A DNA stretch of 64,000 bases from Neobacillus sp. CF12. Its GTDB lineage: Bacteria > Bacillota > Bacilli > Bacillales > Cytobacillaceae. The notes beneath the pieces are model-generated. The model was not told the origin of the DNA. It saw only the letters and a program-made list of their open reading frames with translations, and did no database searches. The first letter of the stretch is position 1, and every line of letters starts with the position of its first letter. The stretch lies in NCBI RefSeq assembly GCF_030348765.1, contig NZ_JAUCEU010000007.1, positions 248,001 through 312,000 on the forward strand, given 5' to 3'. This document shows positions 45,137 to 54,105 of this stretch, in pieces. A program made the position numbers and the translations under genes.

Positions 45137-45847
45137 TTACGTAATATTCTGTTTCGCTTTCATATAAACTTCTTCATATGGCTGAATAACAACAAACCCG
45201 TCACCATCGAATCTCATTTGTATGGACTCACCGCTGCCTCTTCCGAAAAATGTTTTTAAGGTTATATCGGTTTGAAAGGTTGGCATGAGATTTCCAGCCC
45301 AAGCGACTGTTGCATTTGGGTCCGTAATGACAGGATTGCCGGGAGTTACCCGTAATGTGATTGGCTCGTAATGCGCAGTAAAGGCAATCATACCTGTACC
45401 TTCACAACGGACATTAAACAACCCGCCAGCGAGCATCCCCGCAATTCGTTTCATTAATTTGATCTCCCATTTAATACTAGTTTCAAAGGCTAGTAGGTCA
45501 TTCCCATTTATATAAATAGAGTCGTTTTGTAAATTGAGGATAATGATTTTCTTACCACTATCGGCGAGATACAATTTACCTCTGCCATTGGCTTTCATTA
45601 GGGATGCGCCTTCACCAGTAAAAGCCTTTTTAAACGCGGTTCCGAGACCGTGTTCTAATATTCCTTCGCGAACAAACTTCATTTCACCGTGATAAGCTAC
45701 CATCGAACCTGCTTTGGCCCATACCTGCCCGTCTAAGTTTACCTCCAGCATCCGAGGAGTTTCTAATTCAAAAAAGCCTTCACCTTTATCTTTCTGCTCT
45801 GTTTGTTTAATAAAGTCATCAATTGAATGTCTGCTCAATACTCCCAC
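45137..45847 (-). CDS. AIM24-family protein
   Basis: The 236-residue protein belongs to the AIM24/TIGR00266 group of beta-rich proteins related to tubby-like folds. Typical stretches are VWAKAGSMVAYHGEMKF, GKLYLADSGKKIIILNL, LLAFETSIKWEI and GNPVITDPNATVAWAGNLMP. Related proteins occur widely in bacteria and in mitochondria; the molecular role is unclear. It is monocistronic. Confidence 0.88.
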   Translation of the reverse strand: MGVLSRHSIDDFIKQTEQKDKGEGFFELETPRMLEVNLDGQVWAKAGSMVAYHGEMKFVREGILEHGLGTAFKKAFTGEGASLMKANGRGKLYLADSGKKIIILNLQNDSIYINGNDLLAFETSIKWEIKLMKRIAGMLAGGLFNVRCEGTGMIAFTAHYEPITLRVTPGNPVITDPNATVAWAGNLMPTFQTDITLKTFFGRGSGESIQMRFDGDGFVVIQPYEEVYMKAKQNIT

Positions 45848-46018
45848 ATCCTTCCATTCCTTTGTTACGAGTCAAAACTGAATATGTTTCATCTTTTTTT
45901 TAAAAGGAACCATTAAACTTGTGGGCAGTTAGTGAAAGAAAATCGATTGAAACCCCACATAAAATCTATAGATGTGGAGTGTATCTCGTAACTCATTATA
46001 AAGAAAGGCAACCAACCC

Positions 46019-46072
46019 TTGAACTGCACCATAATAGTTAGCCGCTCTTTTAAAATTGGAGGTACAGTTCAA
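46019..46072. mobile_element. joined terminal repeats, possible IS remnant
   Basis: TTGAACTGCACC (46019-46030) and GGTACAGTTCAA (46061-46072) are inverted repeats with one mismatch, only 30 bases apart. The sequence inside (AATAGTTAGCCGC, CTTTTAAAATTGGA) resembles end sequences of IS3-like elements. It may be a deletion or miniature derivative with no transposase. An operator or hairpin for the alpha-galactosidase transcript end is the alternative. Confidence 0.35.
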
Positions 46073-46117
46073 ATTTATACGGTCAATACTATATTTGTTA
46101 TATAGAACGAAATTTGT

Positions 46118-47422
46118 TTACGATTCAAATTTTGGAATCCAGTCACCATGTGCTTCAATTAAATCATCGCACATCGCAATGATGTCATCCATTGATAATT
46201 CAGCGGCCGTATGAGGGTCAAGCATGGCAGCCTGATAGATGTGTTCTCTCTTTTTGGTTAGCGCTGCTTCAATTGTTAAAAGTTGTGTATTAATATTTGT
46301 ACGGTTAAGGGCTGCTAACTGTTCTGGAAGATCCCCTACATAACAAGGAGTGATTCCACTGCGGTCAGCAACGCATGATACTTCAACAACAGCTTTTTCC
46401 GGTAAATTGCTAATTAAGCGCCCCTTGTTTAAAATGTTGCCGCCAAATTTAAATGGTACATTCGTTTCAATCGCTTCAATAATACGGGAACCATATTCGT
46501 GAGAACGGGTATGGTTAAGCTGCGCATTGTTGACCATCTCGTCGCGCATTTTGTCCCAGCGTTCAATTTGCTCTATACAACGACGCGGATACTCATCAAG
46601 AGGGATATTGAATTTCTCGATTAATTCAGGATAATTGCGTTTAATGAAGTACGGATGGTACTCGGCATTATGCTCAGATGATTCCGTTACGTAGTATCCG
46701 AATTTGTCCATTAATTCAAAGCGGACCATATCATTGTGTTTTGTTTGTTGTCTTTCTCTCGCACGGCGTTTAATTTCCGGATATAAATCTTTGCCGTCGC
46801 GTTTGATCTCAAGGAGCCAGGCCATATGGTTGATACCGGCGATTTTTTCTTCCACTCCTTCATGATCCATTCCTAAGGCTTTAAATAGGTGCGCACTACA
46901 AACTTGTACACTGTGGCATAATCCAACTGTTTTAACATTTGTATAACGAAGCATTGCACCTGTTAATGTTGCCATCGGATTTGTGTAGTTTAAAAATAGA
47001 GCATCAGGACAAACCTCTTCGATATCCTTGGCGAAATCCCACATAACCGGAATGGTGCGAAGCGAACGAAAAATTCCGCCAATCCCGATTGTATCAGCAA
47101 TAGTTTGACGAAGGCCATATTTTTTAGGGATATCAAAATCTATAACGGTGCTTGGTTTGTAACCGCCAACTTGAATGGCATTAATAATGTATTTTGCTCC
47201 TCGCAATGCTTCTTTGCGATCCGAATAGGATTTCACTACTATGTTTGCCTGTAAGCTTTGTTTTAAATTGTTTAACATATTTTCCGAATCTTTTAAGCGT
47301 TTCTTATCTATATCAAATAATGCGAACTCGAACCCAGTTAATGCGGAAACATACATGCAGTCACCAAGAACATTTTTTGCAAAAACAGTACTTCCTGCTC
47401 CAATAAACGTGATTTTTGACAT
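46118..47422 (-). CDS. melA: alpha-galactosidase, glycoside hydrolase family 4
   Basis: A 434-residue GH4 enzyme that hydrolyses alpha-galactosides such as melibiose with NAD and Mn as cofactors. The NAD-binding start is ITFIGAGSTVFAKNVLGD. Family residues follow in NYTNPMATLTGAM, the metal-binding VGLCHSVQ (Cys/His) and IAGINHMAWLLE. AGGAGGT precedes the ATG. It diverges from an AraC-type regulator, the usual partner for induction by the sugar. No transporter is adjacent. Confidence 0.93.
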   Translation of the reverse strand: MSKITFIGAGSTVFAKNVLGDCMYVSALTGFEFALFDIDKKRLKDSENMLNNLKQSLQANIVVKSYSDRKEALRGAKYIINAIQVGGYKPSTVIDFDIPKKYGLRQTIADTIGIGGIFRSLRTIPVMWDFAKDIEEVCPDALFLNYTNPMATLTGAMLRYTNVKTVGLCHSVQVCSAHLFKALGMDHEGVEEKIAGINHMAWLLEIKRDGKDLYPEIKRRARERQQTKHNDMVRFELMDKFGYYVTESSEHNAEYHPYFIKRNYPELIEKFNIPLDEYPRRCIEQIERWDKMRDEMVNNAQLNHTRSHEYGSRIIEAIETNVPFKFGGNILNKGRLISNLPEKAVVEVSCVADRSGITPCYVGDLPEQLAALNRTNINTQLLTIEAALTKKREHIYQAAMLDPHTAAELSMDDIIAMCDDLIEAHGDWIPKFES

Positions 47423-47602
47423 AAATTTACCTCCTGTAAAGTGAAACAGGGACTATCTATCGAATCTTCCGATAGGATAATAAATTGCTTTGAAAACAAA
47501 TTGATGTCCCGTATTCAACTTTATATTTTTGTTGTTATAATAATAGTAAAACGTTTATACAATAACCTCAATGGTAAGTTAGTGTGATTCGAGGGTAAAA
47601 TA

Positions 47603-48508
47603 TTGTCTTTAACTTATAGGGGGAAACAAGTGAAGGATTATGGAACGTACGGTTTTCGTTTTCAAGATGTGCTTCCTAACGATGTGGCAAACATTTTCTC
47701 GATTGGCCGGGAAGAGAAAATGCCCGGTGCAGATTATGATTGGGATGGGTTAAAGCGGAAAGATGTTGGCACATATGTGTTTCAATACACTCTGTCAGGA
47801 TCGGGAAGGCTTGAAATAGCGGATAAAAGTTATAATGTGAAGGCAGGTGAAGCATTCATTGTCGAGATTCCTAGCAATCATCGTTATTACTTTCCAAAGG
47901 ATAGCGAGGGATGGGAGTTTATGTTCATTACATTAGTGGGAAGAGAAGCCGCCGATTGCTGGCGGTTTATGAAAGAACAGAGTGGTCCTGTCTTGAAAGT
48001 ACCTCCGAATTCAAAGTTAATCCAGTTTCTTCTGAAAATCTATCAAGACACATATGATCAAAAGATTACAGATGCATATTTTGCTTCTGCAAAAGCTTAT
48101 GAGTTTATTATGGAGTGTTACCGTTTCGTAAGGAATATTGAAAAAGCAACGAAAGATCTCTCTCTCCAGATTATGAAAGCTCTATCCTTTATCCAAACAC
48201 ATTATCATGAACCAATCACACTCGACGAAATAGCGGCCGTATCTGGTTTCTCAAGATATTACTTTATTAAGCAATTTCAACACCAACTAAATATGACACC
48301 TGTCCAATATCTTACCAAAATCAGGATTCAAAAATCGGCGGAGCTGCTTCGTTCAACAAGTTCCTCTGTTACGGACGTTGCTGCCCAAGTGGGCTATGCA
48401 AATGCCAACTATTTTAATAAAGTATTCCGTAAAGTGGTAGGTGTATCCGCCGGGATGTTTCGTGATAGTAAAGACGTTGTCGGAATTGATCGTTTAATCA
48501 TTGATTAA
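47603..48508 (+). CDS. AraC-family regulator of the alpha-galactosidase gene
   Basis: A 301-residue activator. TTG 47603 follows GAGGG. A cupin-like sugar-binding N-terminus (TYVFQYTLSGSGRLEIADKS, GEAFIVEIPSNHRYYFP) is followed by two helix-turn-helix units (ITLDEIAAVSGFSRYYFIKQFQ and SVTDVAAQVGYANANYFNKVFRK). It resembles MsmR/MelR-type proteins and is divergent from the GH4 gene across about 180 bases. Confidence 0.9.
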   Translation: MSLTYRGKQVKDYGTYGFRFQDVLPNDVANIFSIGREEKMPGADYDWDGLKRKDVGTYVFQYTLSGSGRLEIADKSYNVKAGEAFIVEIPSNHRYYFPKDSEGWEFMFITLVGREAADCWRFMKEQSGPVLKVPPNSKLIQFLLKIYQDTYDQKITDAYFASAKAYEFIMECYRFVRNIEKATKDLSLQIMKALSFIQTHYHEPITLDEIAAVSGFSRYYFIKQFQHQLNMTPVQYLTKIRIQKSAELLRSTSSSVTDVAAQVGYANANYFNKVFRKVVGVSAGMFRDSKDVVGIDRLIID

Positions 48509-48813
48509 GTTTATGGCAATTTAAATTGATTGATATAATTCCTCTTTGACCGTTAGACTTGAAAAGTAGGCCAATTCGTCTAAAAACGAATCGTTTTACT
48601 ACATTTAAAAGACGTATCTTTGTAAAATTTGAGAGTGTCAAAAATGGAAGTGTTAATGTTTACTTGCAAATACTTTAATAAAATGTTAAGCTTTAGAAGA
48701 ATTATTTTTGTTCGGTGTAAAGGATAGTATAAGATTAACTTTTCGTCTTGATGATCACTGAGTGCAAGGATAGTAACACATTGTGTGCAAAGCACACAGC
48801 AGGAGGAAACAAA
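48509..48813 (+). promoter_or_regulatory. long cold-shock-type leader
   Basis: No gene is seen in this 305-base stretch. ATTCGT-N6-ACGAAT (48573-48590) forms one hairpin. TGTGTGC-AAA-GCACACA (48782-48798) forms another, ending just before the AGGAGGA ribosome site of the cold-shock gene, where it could affect ribosome access. Long structured leaders are usual for csp mRNAs. Confidence 0.5.
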
Positions 48814-49014
48814 ATGGAACAAGGTAAAGTAAAATGGTTTAACGCAGAAAAAGGATTCGGATTCATCGAGCGTGAAGGCGGAGAAGACGTATTCGTTCAT
48901 TTCTCAGCAATCCAAGGCGAAGGTTTCAAATCTTTAGACGAAGGTCAAGCAGTTACTTTTGACGTTGAGCAAGGTCAACGTGGAGCTCAAGCAGCTAACG
49001 TGCGTAAAGCTTAA
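48814..49014 (+). CDS. csp: cold shock protein (CspA/CspB family)
   Basis: A 66-residue single OB-fold RNA chaperone. RNP1 (KGFGFIE) and RNP2 (VFVHFSAI) are intact in [20 protein letters not shown] and the following strand. It binds single-stranded RNA and keeps it unfolded at low temperature. AGGAGGA precedes the ATG. Codon use is more biased than in neighbours, as expected for a highly expressed gene. Confidence 0.97.
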   Translation: MEQGKVKWFNAEKGFGFIEREGGEDVFVHFSAIQGEGFKSLDEGQAVTFDVEQGQRGAQAANVRKA

Positions 49015-49024
49015 TAACATGAAC

Positions 49025-49060
49025 AAAAAAACAGGCTCTCCATAGAGTCTGTTTTTTCTT
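49025..49060 (+). terminator. csp terminator
   Basis: ACAGGCTCT (49031-49039) pairs with AGAGTCTGT (49044-49052, one G-U), followed by TTTTTCTTTT. Confidence 0.88.
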
Positions 49061-49215
49061 TTAAAAAGGGTTCCCACTCACGAATGAGTAGGGCACATGT
49101 AAACAAGTAAATCAAATGGTAAACAAAGTTTATCACATAATCAATAAATCTCCTAATTATCTTTGGATAAAAATTTTAAAGTCCTTTAGTATTCCCAATA
49201 AAAATATGGATCCGA

Positions 49216-49425
49216 TTATTCGGTTGCATACTTAATTATTCCATGTAAATAAACGGAGTATTCCCTCTGTACATATTCTCTTAATTTAATTTTTTGTTCA
49301 TTTTCTAAAACTCTAACCAATTCTTGAATCTTTTCTTCATTTTCTTTTGTAGTAGGAATCTCTACTGAAAACATATTACCTCGACTACCATTTAATAATC
49401 TTTTTAATAACTCAACTTTATTCAT
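49216..49425 (-). CDS. 69-residue protein, unknown function
   Basis: ATG 49425 follows AAAGGGGATG and starts MNKVELLKRLLNGSRGNMFS. The protein is a mix of charged helical segments (TKENEEKIQELVRVLENEQK), with no membrane segment or known motif. It lies alone on the minus strand. Confidence 0.55.
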   Translation of the reverse strand: MNKVELLKRLLNGSRGNMFSVEIPTTKENEEKIQELVRVLENEQKIKLREYVQREYSVYLHGIIKYATE

Positions 49426-49561
49426 TGGGTCATCCCCTTTAGTTGTTATATTCGACATAAAGTGGACTTTTTCCTTTGAATATCTTATATTGTTTCAAGT
49501 TTTACCGACTTTCCACTAAAAACATCTGATTTCAGCTTTCCTGACAGAACTAGGTAGCTTT

Positions 49562-49747
49562 TTATTTGCTTTTTTTATACCCGGCTTCTACCAATCTAAT
49601 CATATCACGCCCGGAGGTCTTTTCTGTTTCATGATAACCTTCTTCATCACGCAAACTCAAGTACCAGCTGCTATCGCTATCTTCATTTAGCCTATATAAC
49701 TTATTGGTTAAAACATTCGTATAAAAATCTCCATTTCTTAGCCTCAT
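49562..49747 (-). CDS. 61-residue protein, unknown function
   Basis: A small cytosolic protein (MRLRNGDFYTNVLTNKLYRL then SWYLSLRDEEGYHETE and a helical end). GAGGTGGGATCTT precedes the ATG. It has the look of a small beta-rich Bacillus protein; family not recognised. Confidence 0.55.
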   Translation of the reverse strand: MRLRNGDFYTNVLTNKLYRLNEDSDSSWYLSLRDEEGYHETEKTSGRDMIRLVEAGYKKSK

Positions 49748-49854
49748 AAGATCCCACCTCTATTGTATATAAACTGTATTATGCCCAAAATACCCACTTG
49801 GAGTCATTCGACTTATACAGCCCAAAAATCCCATGAATATACAAGGAAAAGACC

Positions 49855-49898
49855 AAAAAGCAAGGATTAAAGAAAGTTTTCTTTAAGCCTTGCTTTTT
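49855..49898 (-). terminator. terminator of the 77-residue protein gene
   Basis: AAAAAGCAAGG (49855-49865) pairs with CCTTGCTTTTT (49888-49898), and the middle pairs further (TTAAAGAAA/TTTCTTTAA). On the minus strand it ends in a T-run. Confidence 0.82.
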
Positions 49899-49958
49899 AT
49901 GTGAAATTTCATTTTTACCTCAAAAGGGGGAGTTACATTGGTCCTAAAGGTTCTATTC

Positions 49959-50192
49959 TTATCTGTTAAATAATAGGGAATGGGCATTTCCGACTTTTTC
50001 TTCTAAATAACTTAAAGAGTAGTTTCCAGTGGGATCTGTTAGATCGCCAACTGCACGTGAGAGGTTATCGATTACCATTGTTAGGAGTTCGGGCGGCATT
50101 TGCACATTTCTCAAATTTACCTCATCCATAATTTCGTGTGCCAGCCTTTGAATTTTTCTTAAGCGCATACCATCAGATGTCATCATCCACAT
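49959..50192 (-). CDS. 77-residue helical protein, unknown function
   Basis: ATG 50192 directly after GAAGGAGGAA is the best start (MWMMTSDGMRLRKIQRLAHE); an upstream frame to 50303 lacks a ribosome site. The product is helical with a PPELLTMVIDNLSRAVGDLT segment. It is divergent from the gene at 50370, and a Fur box lies between, so iron may control it. Not recognised. Confidence 0.6.
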   Translation of the reverse strand: MWMMTSDGMRLRKIQRLAHEIMDEVNLRNVQMPPELLTMVIDNLSRAVGDLTDPTGNYSLSYLEEKVGNAHSLLFNR

Positions 50193-50303
50193 TTCCTCCT
50201 TCAATATCATCTTGCCAAAAATATATGTGCCAGAAATGGATTCTTGACAATAATTTATAAATTCAAATAATTTAGTATCAAAATCGCTATAAACAATTGA
50301 CAT

Positions 50304-50318
50304 TGATAATCATTATCA
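50304..50318. promoter_or_regulatory. Fur box (7-1-7)
   Basis: TGATAATCATTATCA exactly matches the Bacillus Fur consensus TGATAATNATTATCA. It lies about 50 bases before the plus-strand gene at 50370 and 112 bases before the minus-strand gene start at 50192. Confidence 0.85.
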
Positions 50319-50369
50319 TTTATTATCAAGATAACTGGTCAAACTAATTGTCATTGGGGAGGTTTGTAA

Positions 50370-51122
50370 GTGAATCAATTACAGTCCATGACGGAAGAAA
50401 ACTTGAAGGACTTTATCACTTGTCCATATAAATTTTATTTTGAGTTGATTGAAAAGAAGAAAAAGTCGATAAATTGGAGACAAATTGTTCAACATGTTGT
50501 GAACAAGATTGTGTATTCCTTTTATCAACTTCCGGAGAAAAGTCGTCATTCTATCAACGTGCTAAGGTTGATTGATGAATATTGGGGTAAGGTTTCTCCC
50601 CAAATATTTGAATCTCGTGTTCAGTATTATATGGTTATTGCCAAAATCACCGATTATTTACTTGTGAATGTCCATGCTGAATCTAAGAAAACTCCACCGT
50701 TGTTTTTATTTGAAAAACTTACTACATACATTGAGGAGTTGGATGTTGACCTGTCATTAACATTTGATGTTGCTGAATGGTCAGATACCACCTTTGTTGT
50801 AAAAAAATACTTAGTCGATGCTACTCCCGAAATGTTAACGCTTTACTATCATTTGTCGATCGTTTTTTCAGAAAAGGTATTAAAAAGGACTCCTAAAAGC
50901 ATTGAAGTGGTTACACTACTGGACGGGAAGAAGCATGTCTTTATCCCGACTCCTGAAGATTTGGAGAAAGGTCTTCACTACTTACAAGTGATGAAGGTTT
51001 CGATTGAGGATGCATCCAGTTACTATCGTACTAATAATGTAAATGAATGTAATGTATGTCCTTTTCTTAAGGAATGTGATCAAGAATCAAGAACATTCTC
51101 CCCCAAGACATACTTGTCATGA
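50370..51122 (+). CDS. PD-(D/E)XK/Cas4-AddB-like protein with Fe-S cysteines, Fur-controlled
   Basis: A 250-residue protein. TG start at 50370 (GTG) follows GGGGAGG. An N-terminal Cys in LKDFITCPYKFYFELIEKKK and a C-terminal cluster CNVCPFLKEC match the four-cysteine iron-sulfur layout of RecB-like nucleases such as AddB and Cas4. The expected catalytic D...(D/E)xK core is weak (TFDVAEW then FVVKKYLVD), so nuclease activity is doubtful. A perfect Fur box upstream indicates expression under iron limitation, which is unusual for such a protein. It may be a Fe-S sensor or a degenerate nuclease. Confidence 0.65.
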   Translation: MNQLQSMTEENLKDFITCPYKFYFELIEKKKKSINWRQIVQHVVNKIVYSFYQLPEKSRHSINVLRLIDEYWGKVSPQIFESRVQYYMVIAKITDYLLVNVHAESKKTPPLFLFEKLTTYIEELDVDLSLTFDVAEWSDTTFVVKKYLVDATPEMLTLYYHLSIVFSEKVLKRTPKSIEVVTLLDGKKHVFIPTPEDLEKGLHYLQVMKVSIEDASSYYRTNNVNECNVCPFLKECDQESRTFSPKTYLS

Positions 51123-51136
51123 AGGTTTTTTCGCTA

Positions 51137-51170
51137 TGAAAAAGGTCACATATAACATTTACGTGACCTG
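51137..51170 (-). terminator. terminator of the large membrane protein gene
   Basis: AGGTCAC (51143-51149) pairs with GTGACCT (51163-51169). On the minus strand the hairpin is followed by TTTTTC. Confidence 0.65.
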
Positions 51171-51176
51171 AGGACT

Positions 51177-52922
51177 TCATGTTTTTTGAACTTCCGTTAG
51201 CTTGCCTTTTACTTCTTTAACCATTAGATACATAACCCAAGGGATCCCGATGAAAAGGAATCCAAAAAGAAGCATGGGTTCCCATTCAAACACGGCCGAA
51301 CCCTTGCCGGTTTTGGCATAAATTACCTGTGCGAGTGTCCAAATAACATAGCTTAGATAAATGAAGAGCAGTCCGGGTCTCTTTGGACCAATGACCTTTT
51401 CTCCTCGTATCTTTTCTTCGGACATTAGGATATCCCAAAGCATGGCAATCGTTAAGATACCTATTTTAATCGTACTCATGACACCATTAGGAAATACTCC
51501 GCTCCAAACGTTGTGGGCAAACATAATTACAACCAAAAGCCAAGGCAGTGCTTGACTCCACCATGCCTGCTTGGGACGTGCAATAAACTGATGGACTACT
51601 AAGAAGGTTAAGACTTGAGATAGGGTATACAGTTCGGCAATGGCAACTTGATTCGTTAACAGTTGGTTGATGACAAAACAACAACTTAAGAAAATAGAAA
51701 ACTTTAATGCAGTGGGAACGAGCGGAGAAGTTTTTCGTTGATAAAGTAACACAGCGCTCCAGATGATGAAGATAAAGGCAGTAACTCCATCTAGTCCCCA
51801 TAAGGTTAACCCGTCGAAAGTAGTGTCGAATAGAAGGCTACCTGTCATTTTAAGACTAAAGGTGAGCATTATCCAAACACCCATTATTGTGATAAAAATA
51901 GAGAAGGGTCGTATTTTTTGAAAGAAAAATAGTATTCCTGCTAATACAAGACTAATCGGTCCGATGGCAACAGTTAGAAGGTTCGAACCAGAGTCAATCG
52001 GAATAGGAAACCCTATCATGATTAACATCATAGCGATTCCAAGGGGCACTGGCTGGATCATCGCTGTTAAGATAATCCAATCTTTAAATCGAGGTTTGAA
52101 TTCAAGCAGTTGTTTAGGAGTGTATTTTACTAAAGTCATGACGATTACTAGAAAAATGATCGAGAAGATTATGCTGCTGATTGAATGCCACTCTATTTTC
52201 CACAGATTGAATCCCAATTTCACTATCGAAGTAGCTAGCAGAATGGTAAGGACCATATGGTTTCCCCAACGGTTGCTGAAAATCGAAATCTTCTCAACCA
52301 CCTTATCTGTCACATTTGCCAAGTCGACACCAGAAAGTATAATTAGAGGCATTGGGAGGAACGCGGCAAAACCCACTAACTGTGAAATCCCTAAATACAT
52401 GGTCACCATTACTCCCATGTCAAAGAAAATGATACCAATTACATAAGCGATTACCCAAATGATTAAGATGGAAAAGAAAATGATTAGTATATCTTTCAAA
52501 GTGGGATGTCCTGGTATTGGATTTGACCCTCTCCATAGTAGATAACCCATTACGAAAAATACAGGCAGCAAAATGAAATTTGCAGCTAATAATCTATCCC
52601 CAAAAAATAGGAGTAAAATGACAACAATGCTAATGGTTACAAAACGAGTCAAGAAGTTCCCGTGGCTTGCTCCTATTAAAGCAAATGTCATCGCGCTAAG
52701 TAAAAGCAGCGCAACAAATATAATGATAAATGGGGGATGGCTGAACATTCCATTCGAGTAAGGGAGAATAATCTGCTTTTTTAATAGACCTGAAAAGGCA
52801 GGTGTTAGCATGGCGAGGATCACGAGGGTCAGCCCGAAGAGGAACAAGTATTTATGATGTAACTGTAATGCTGCTAATAAATTCGGACGAAACGGAGTAG
52901 TATGATCTGATTTGTTTTTCAC
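51177..52922 (-). CDS. large polytopic membrane protein, unknown function
   Basis: The 581-residue protein starts at GTG 52922 after AGGAGG and has about sixteen hydrophobic segments (for example YLFLFGLTLVILAMLTPAF; FIIIFVALLLLSAMTFALIG; IILTAMIQPVPLGIAMMLIM; LAGILFFFQKIRPFSIFITI; WVMYLMVKEVKGK at the end). No transporter signature or catalytic motif is recognised. It stands alone, divergent from the prs-like gene. A transporter or envelope-polymer role is possible but not shown. Confidence 0.75.
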   Translation of the reverse strand: MKNKSDHTTPFRPNLLAALQLHHKYLFLFGLTLVILAMLTPAFSGLLKKQIILPYSNGMFSHPPFIIIFVALLLLSAMTFALIGASHGNFLTRFVTISIVVILLLFFGDRLLAANFILLPVFFVMGYLLWRGSNPIPGHPTLKDILIIFFSILIIWVIAYVIGIIFFDMGVMVTMYLGISQLVGFAAFLPMPLIILSGVDLANVTDKVVEKISIFSNRWGNHMVLTILLATSIVKLGFNLWKIEWHSISSIIFSIIFLVIVMTLVKYTPKQLLEFKPRFKDWIILTAMIQPVPLGIAMMLIMIGFPIPIDSGSNLLTVAIGPISLVLAGILFFFQKIRPFSIFITIMGVWIMLTFSLKMTGSLLFDTTFDGLTLWGLDGVTAFIFIIWSAVLLYQRKTSPLVPTALKFSIFLSCCFVINQLLTNQVAIAELYTLSQVLTFLVVHQFIARPKQAWWSQALPWLLVVIMFAHNVWSGVFPNGVMSTIKIGILTIAMLWDILMSEEKIRGEKVIGPKRPGLLFIYLSYVIWTLAQVIYAKTGKGSAVFEWEPMLLFGFLFIGIPWVMYLMVKEVKGKLTEVQKT

Positions 52923-53111
52923 AGTGTATTAAACCTCCTGTGGGTAAGGTATTTTAATGTACATAATATGCTTGTTTAATAATTGGGACACACAGGCTTT
53001 GTATTATTTTACATTTAGTGTTTAATAGTGTTCGAATGACTTTATTTCATGTAAAATAGAAAAATGAGCAAAGATAGGAATTGTAAATTAAACATGTATG
53101 GGGGACATAAA

Positions 53112-54062
53112 GTGTCGTATCAACTAAAAAAAGGGTTTAAATTGTTTGCGTTAAATTCAAATCAAAGCCTGGCAAAAGAGATGGCTACCCATCTAGGCTG
53201 CGAAGTTGGGAAGAGCTCGGTTACTCAATTTAGTGATGGTGAAATCCAAGTAAATATAGAAGAAAGTGTGCGCGGATGTGATGTTTATGTCGTTCAATCC
53301 ACTTCACACCCAAGCAATGACCATATCATGGAGCTATTAATCATGATTGATGCCTTGAAAAGAGCTTCAGCCAAAAATATCAATGTCGTTATTCCTTACT
53401 ACAGCTATGCACGACAGGACCGAAAAGCTAGGTCACGTGAACCGATTACAGCCAAACTAATTGCGAATCTTTTAGAAAAATCAGGTGCTACAAGGCTGCT
53501 AACGATGGACTTTCATGCGCCGCAGGTCCAAGGCTTTTTTGATATACCTGTAGATCATCTAATTGGAAATCCGATTCTATCTGCCTATTTTGAGAAAAAG
53601 GGGCTTGAAGATGTAGTCGTTGTTGCACCACATAACGGTGCTGTTGGACGCGCGAGGAAAATGGCCAAGGAATTAAATGCTCCGATTGCACTTATTGACC
53701 GTCGTCGGACTGAATCAGATGGTGCTGAAATTTTAAATATTATTGGGAATATAGAAGGTAAAAATGCGATTATTATTGATGATCTAATTAATACTGCCAC
53801 AACGACGACGCTTGCTGCGAATGCGTTAGTGGAGTATGGTGCAAAGTCGATATATGCATGCTGCACACATGCTGTTCTTTCTGGTACAGCGATTGATAAA
53901 ATTCAATCATCTCCTATCCAAGAATTAGTCATAACAAACACGATTGAACAGGCAGAAGAAAAACGGATTAATAAGATTACAATGCTATCCGTTGCACCAT
54001 TACTGGCAGATGCGATTGATCGTATTCATAATGAAAGAGCAGTAAGTCCACTATTTGAATAG
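53112..54062 (+). CDS. prs: ribose-phosphate pyrophosphokinase paralogue
   Basis: A 316-residue PRPP synthetase. GTG 53112 after GGGGGACATAAA gives the standard length. Seen motifs are [20 protein letters not shown] (ATP-binding flexible loop), [20 protein letters not shown] (usual TxDLHAxQIQGFF) and the PRPP loop [17 protein letters not shown] (usual DDIIDTAGTxTLA). The changes in the last two, particularly D to N and AGT to ATT, set it apart from housekeeping Prs. It is also away from the usual glmU/spoVG neighbourhood. It is probably a second copy, active or specialised. Confidence 0.92.
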   Translation: MSYQLKKGFKLFALNSNQSLAKEMATHLGCEVGKSSVTQFSDGEIQVNIEESVRGCDVYVVQSTSHPSNDHIMELLIMIDALKRASAKNINVVIPYYSYARQDRKARSREPITAKLIANLLEKSGATRLLTMDFHAPQVQGFFDIPVDHLIGNPILSAYFEKKGLEDVVVVAPHNGAVGRARKMAKELNAPIALIDRRRTESDGAEILNIIGNIEGKNAIIIDDLINTATTTTLAANALVEYGAKSIYACCTHAVLSGTAIDKIQSSPIQELVITNTIEQAEEKRINKITMLSVAPLLADAIDRIHNERAVSPLFE

Positions 54063-54069
54063 TAAAAGA

Positions 54070-54100
54070 AGAAGAGCCGTGATGACCACGGCTCTTTTTG
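54070..54100. terminator. prs terminator
   Basis: AAGAGCCGTG (54072-54081) pairs with CACGGCTCTT (54087-54096), followed by TTT. Confidence 0.88.
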
Positions 54101-54105
54101 GGGTT

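Noticed and set aside
47457..47475. CTATCG-N7-CGATAG dyad in the melA upstream region as an AraC site
   Set aside because: Short, and AraC-type activators usually bind direct repeats. Not enough to support a call.
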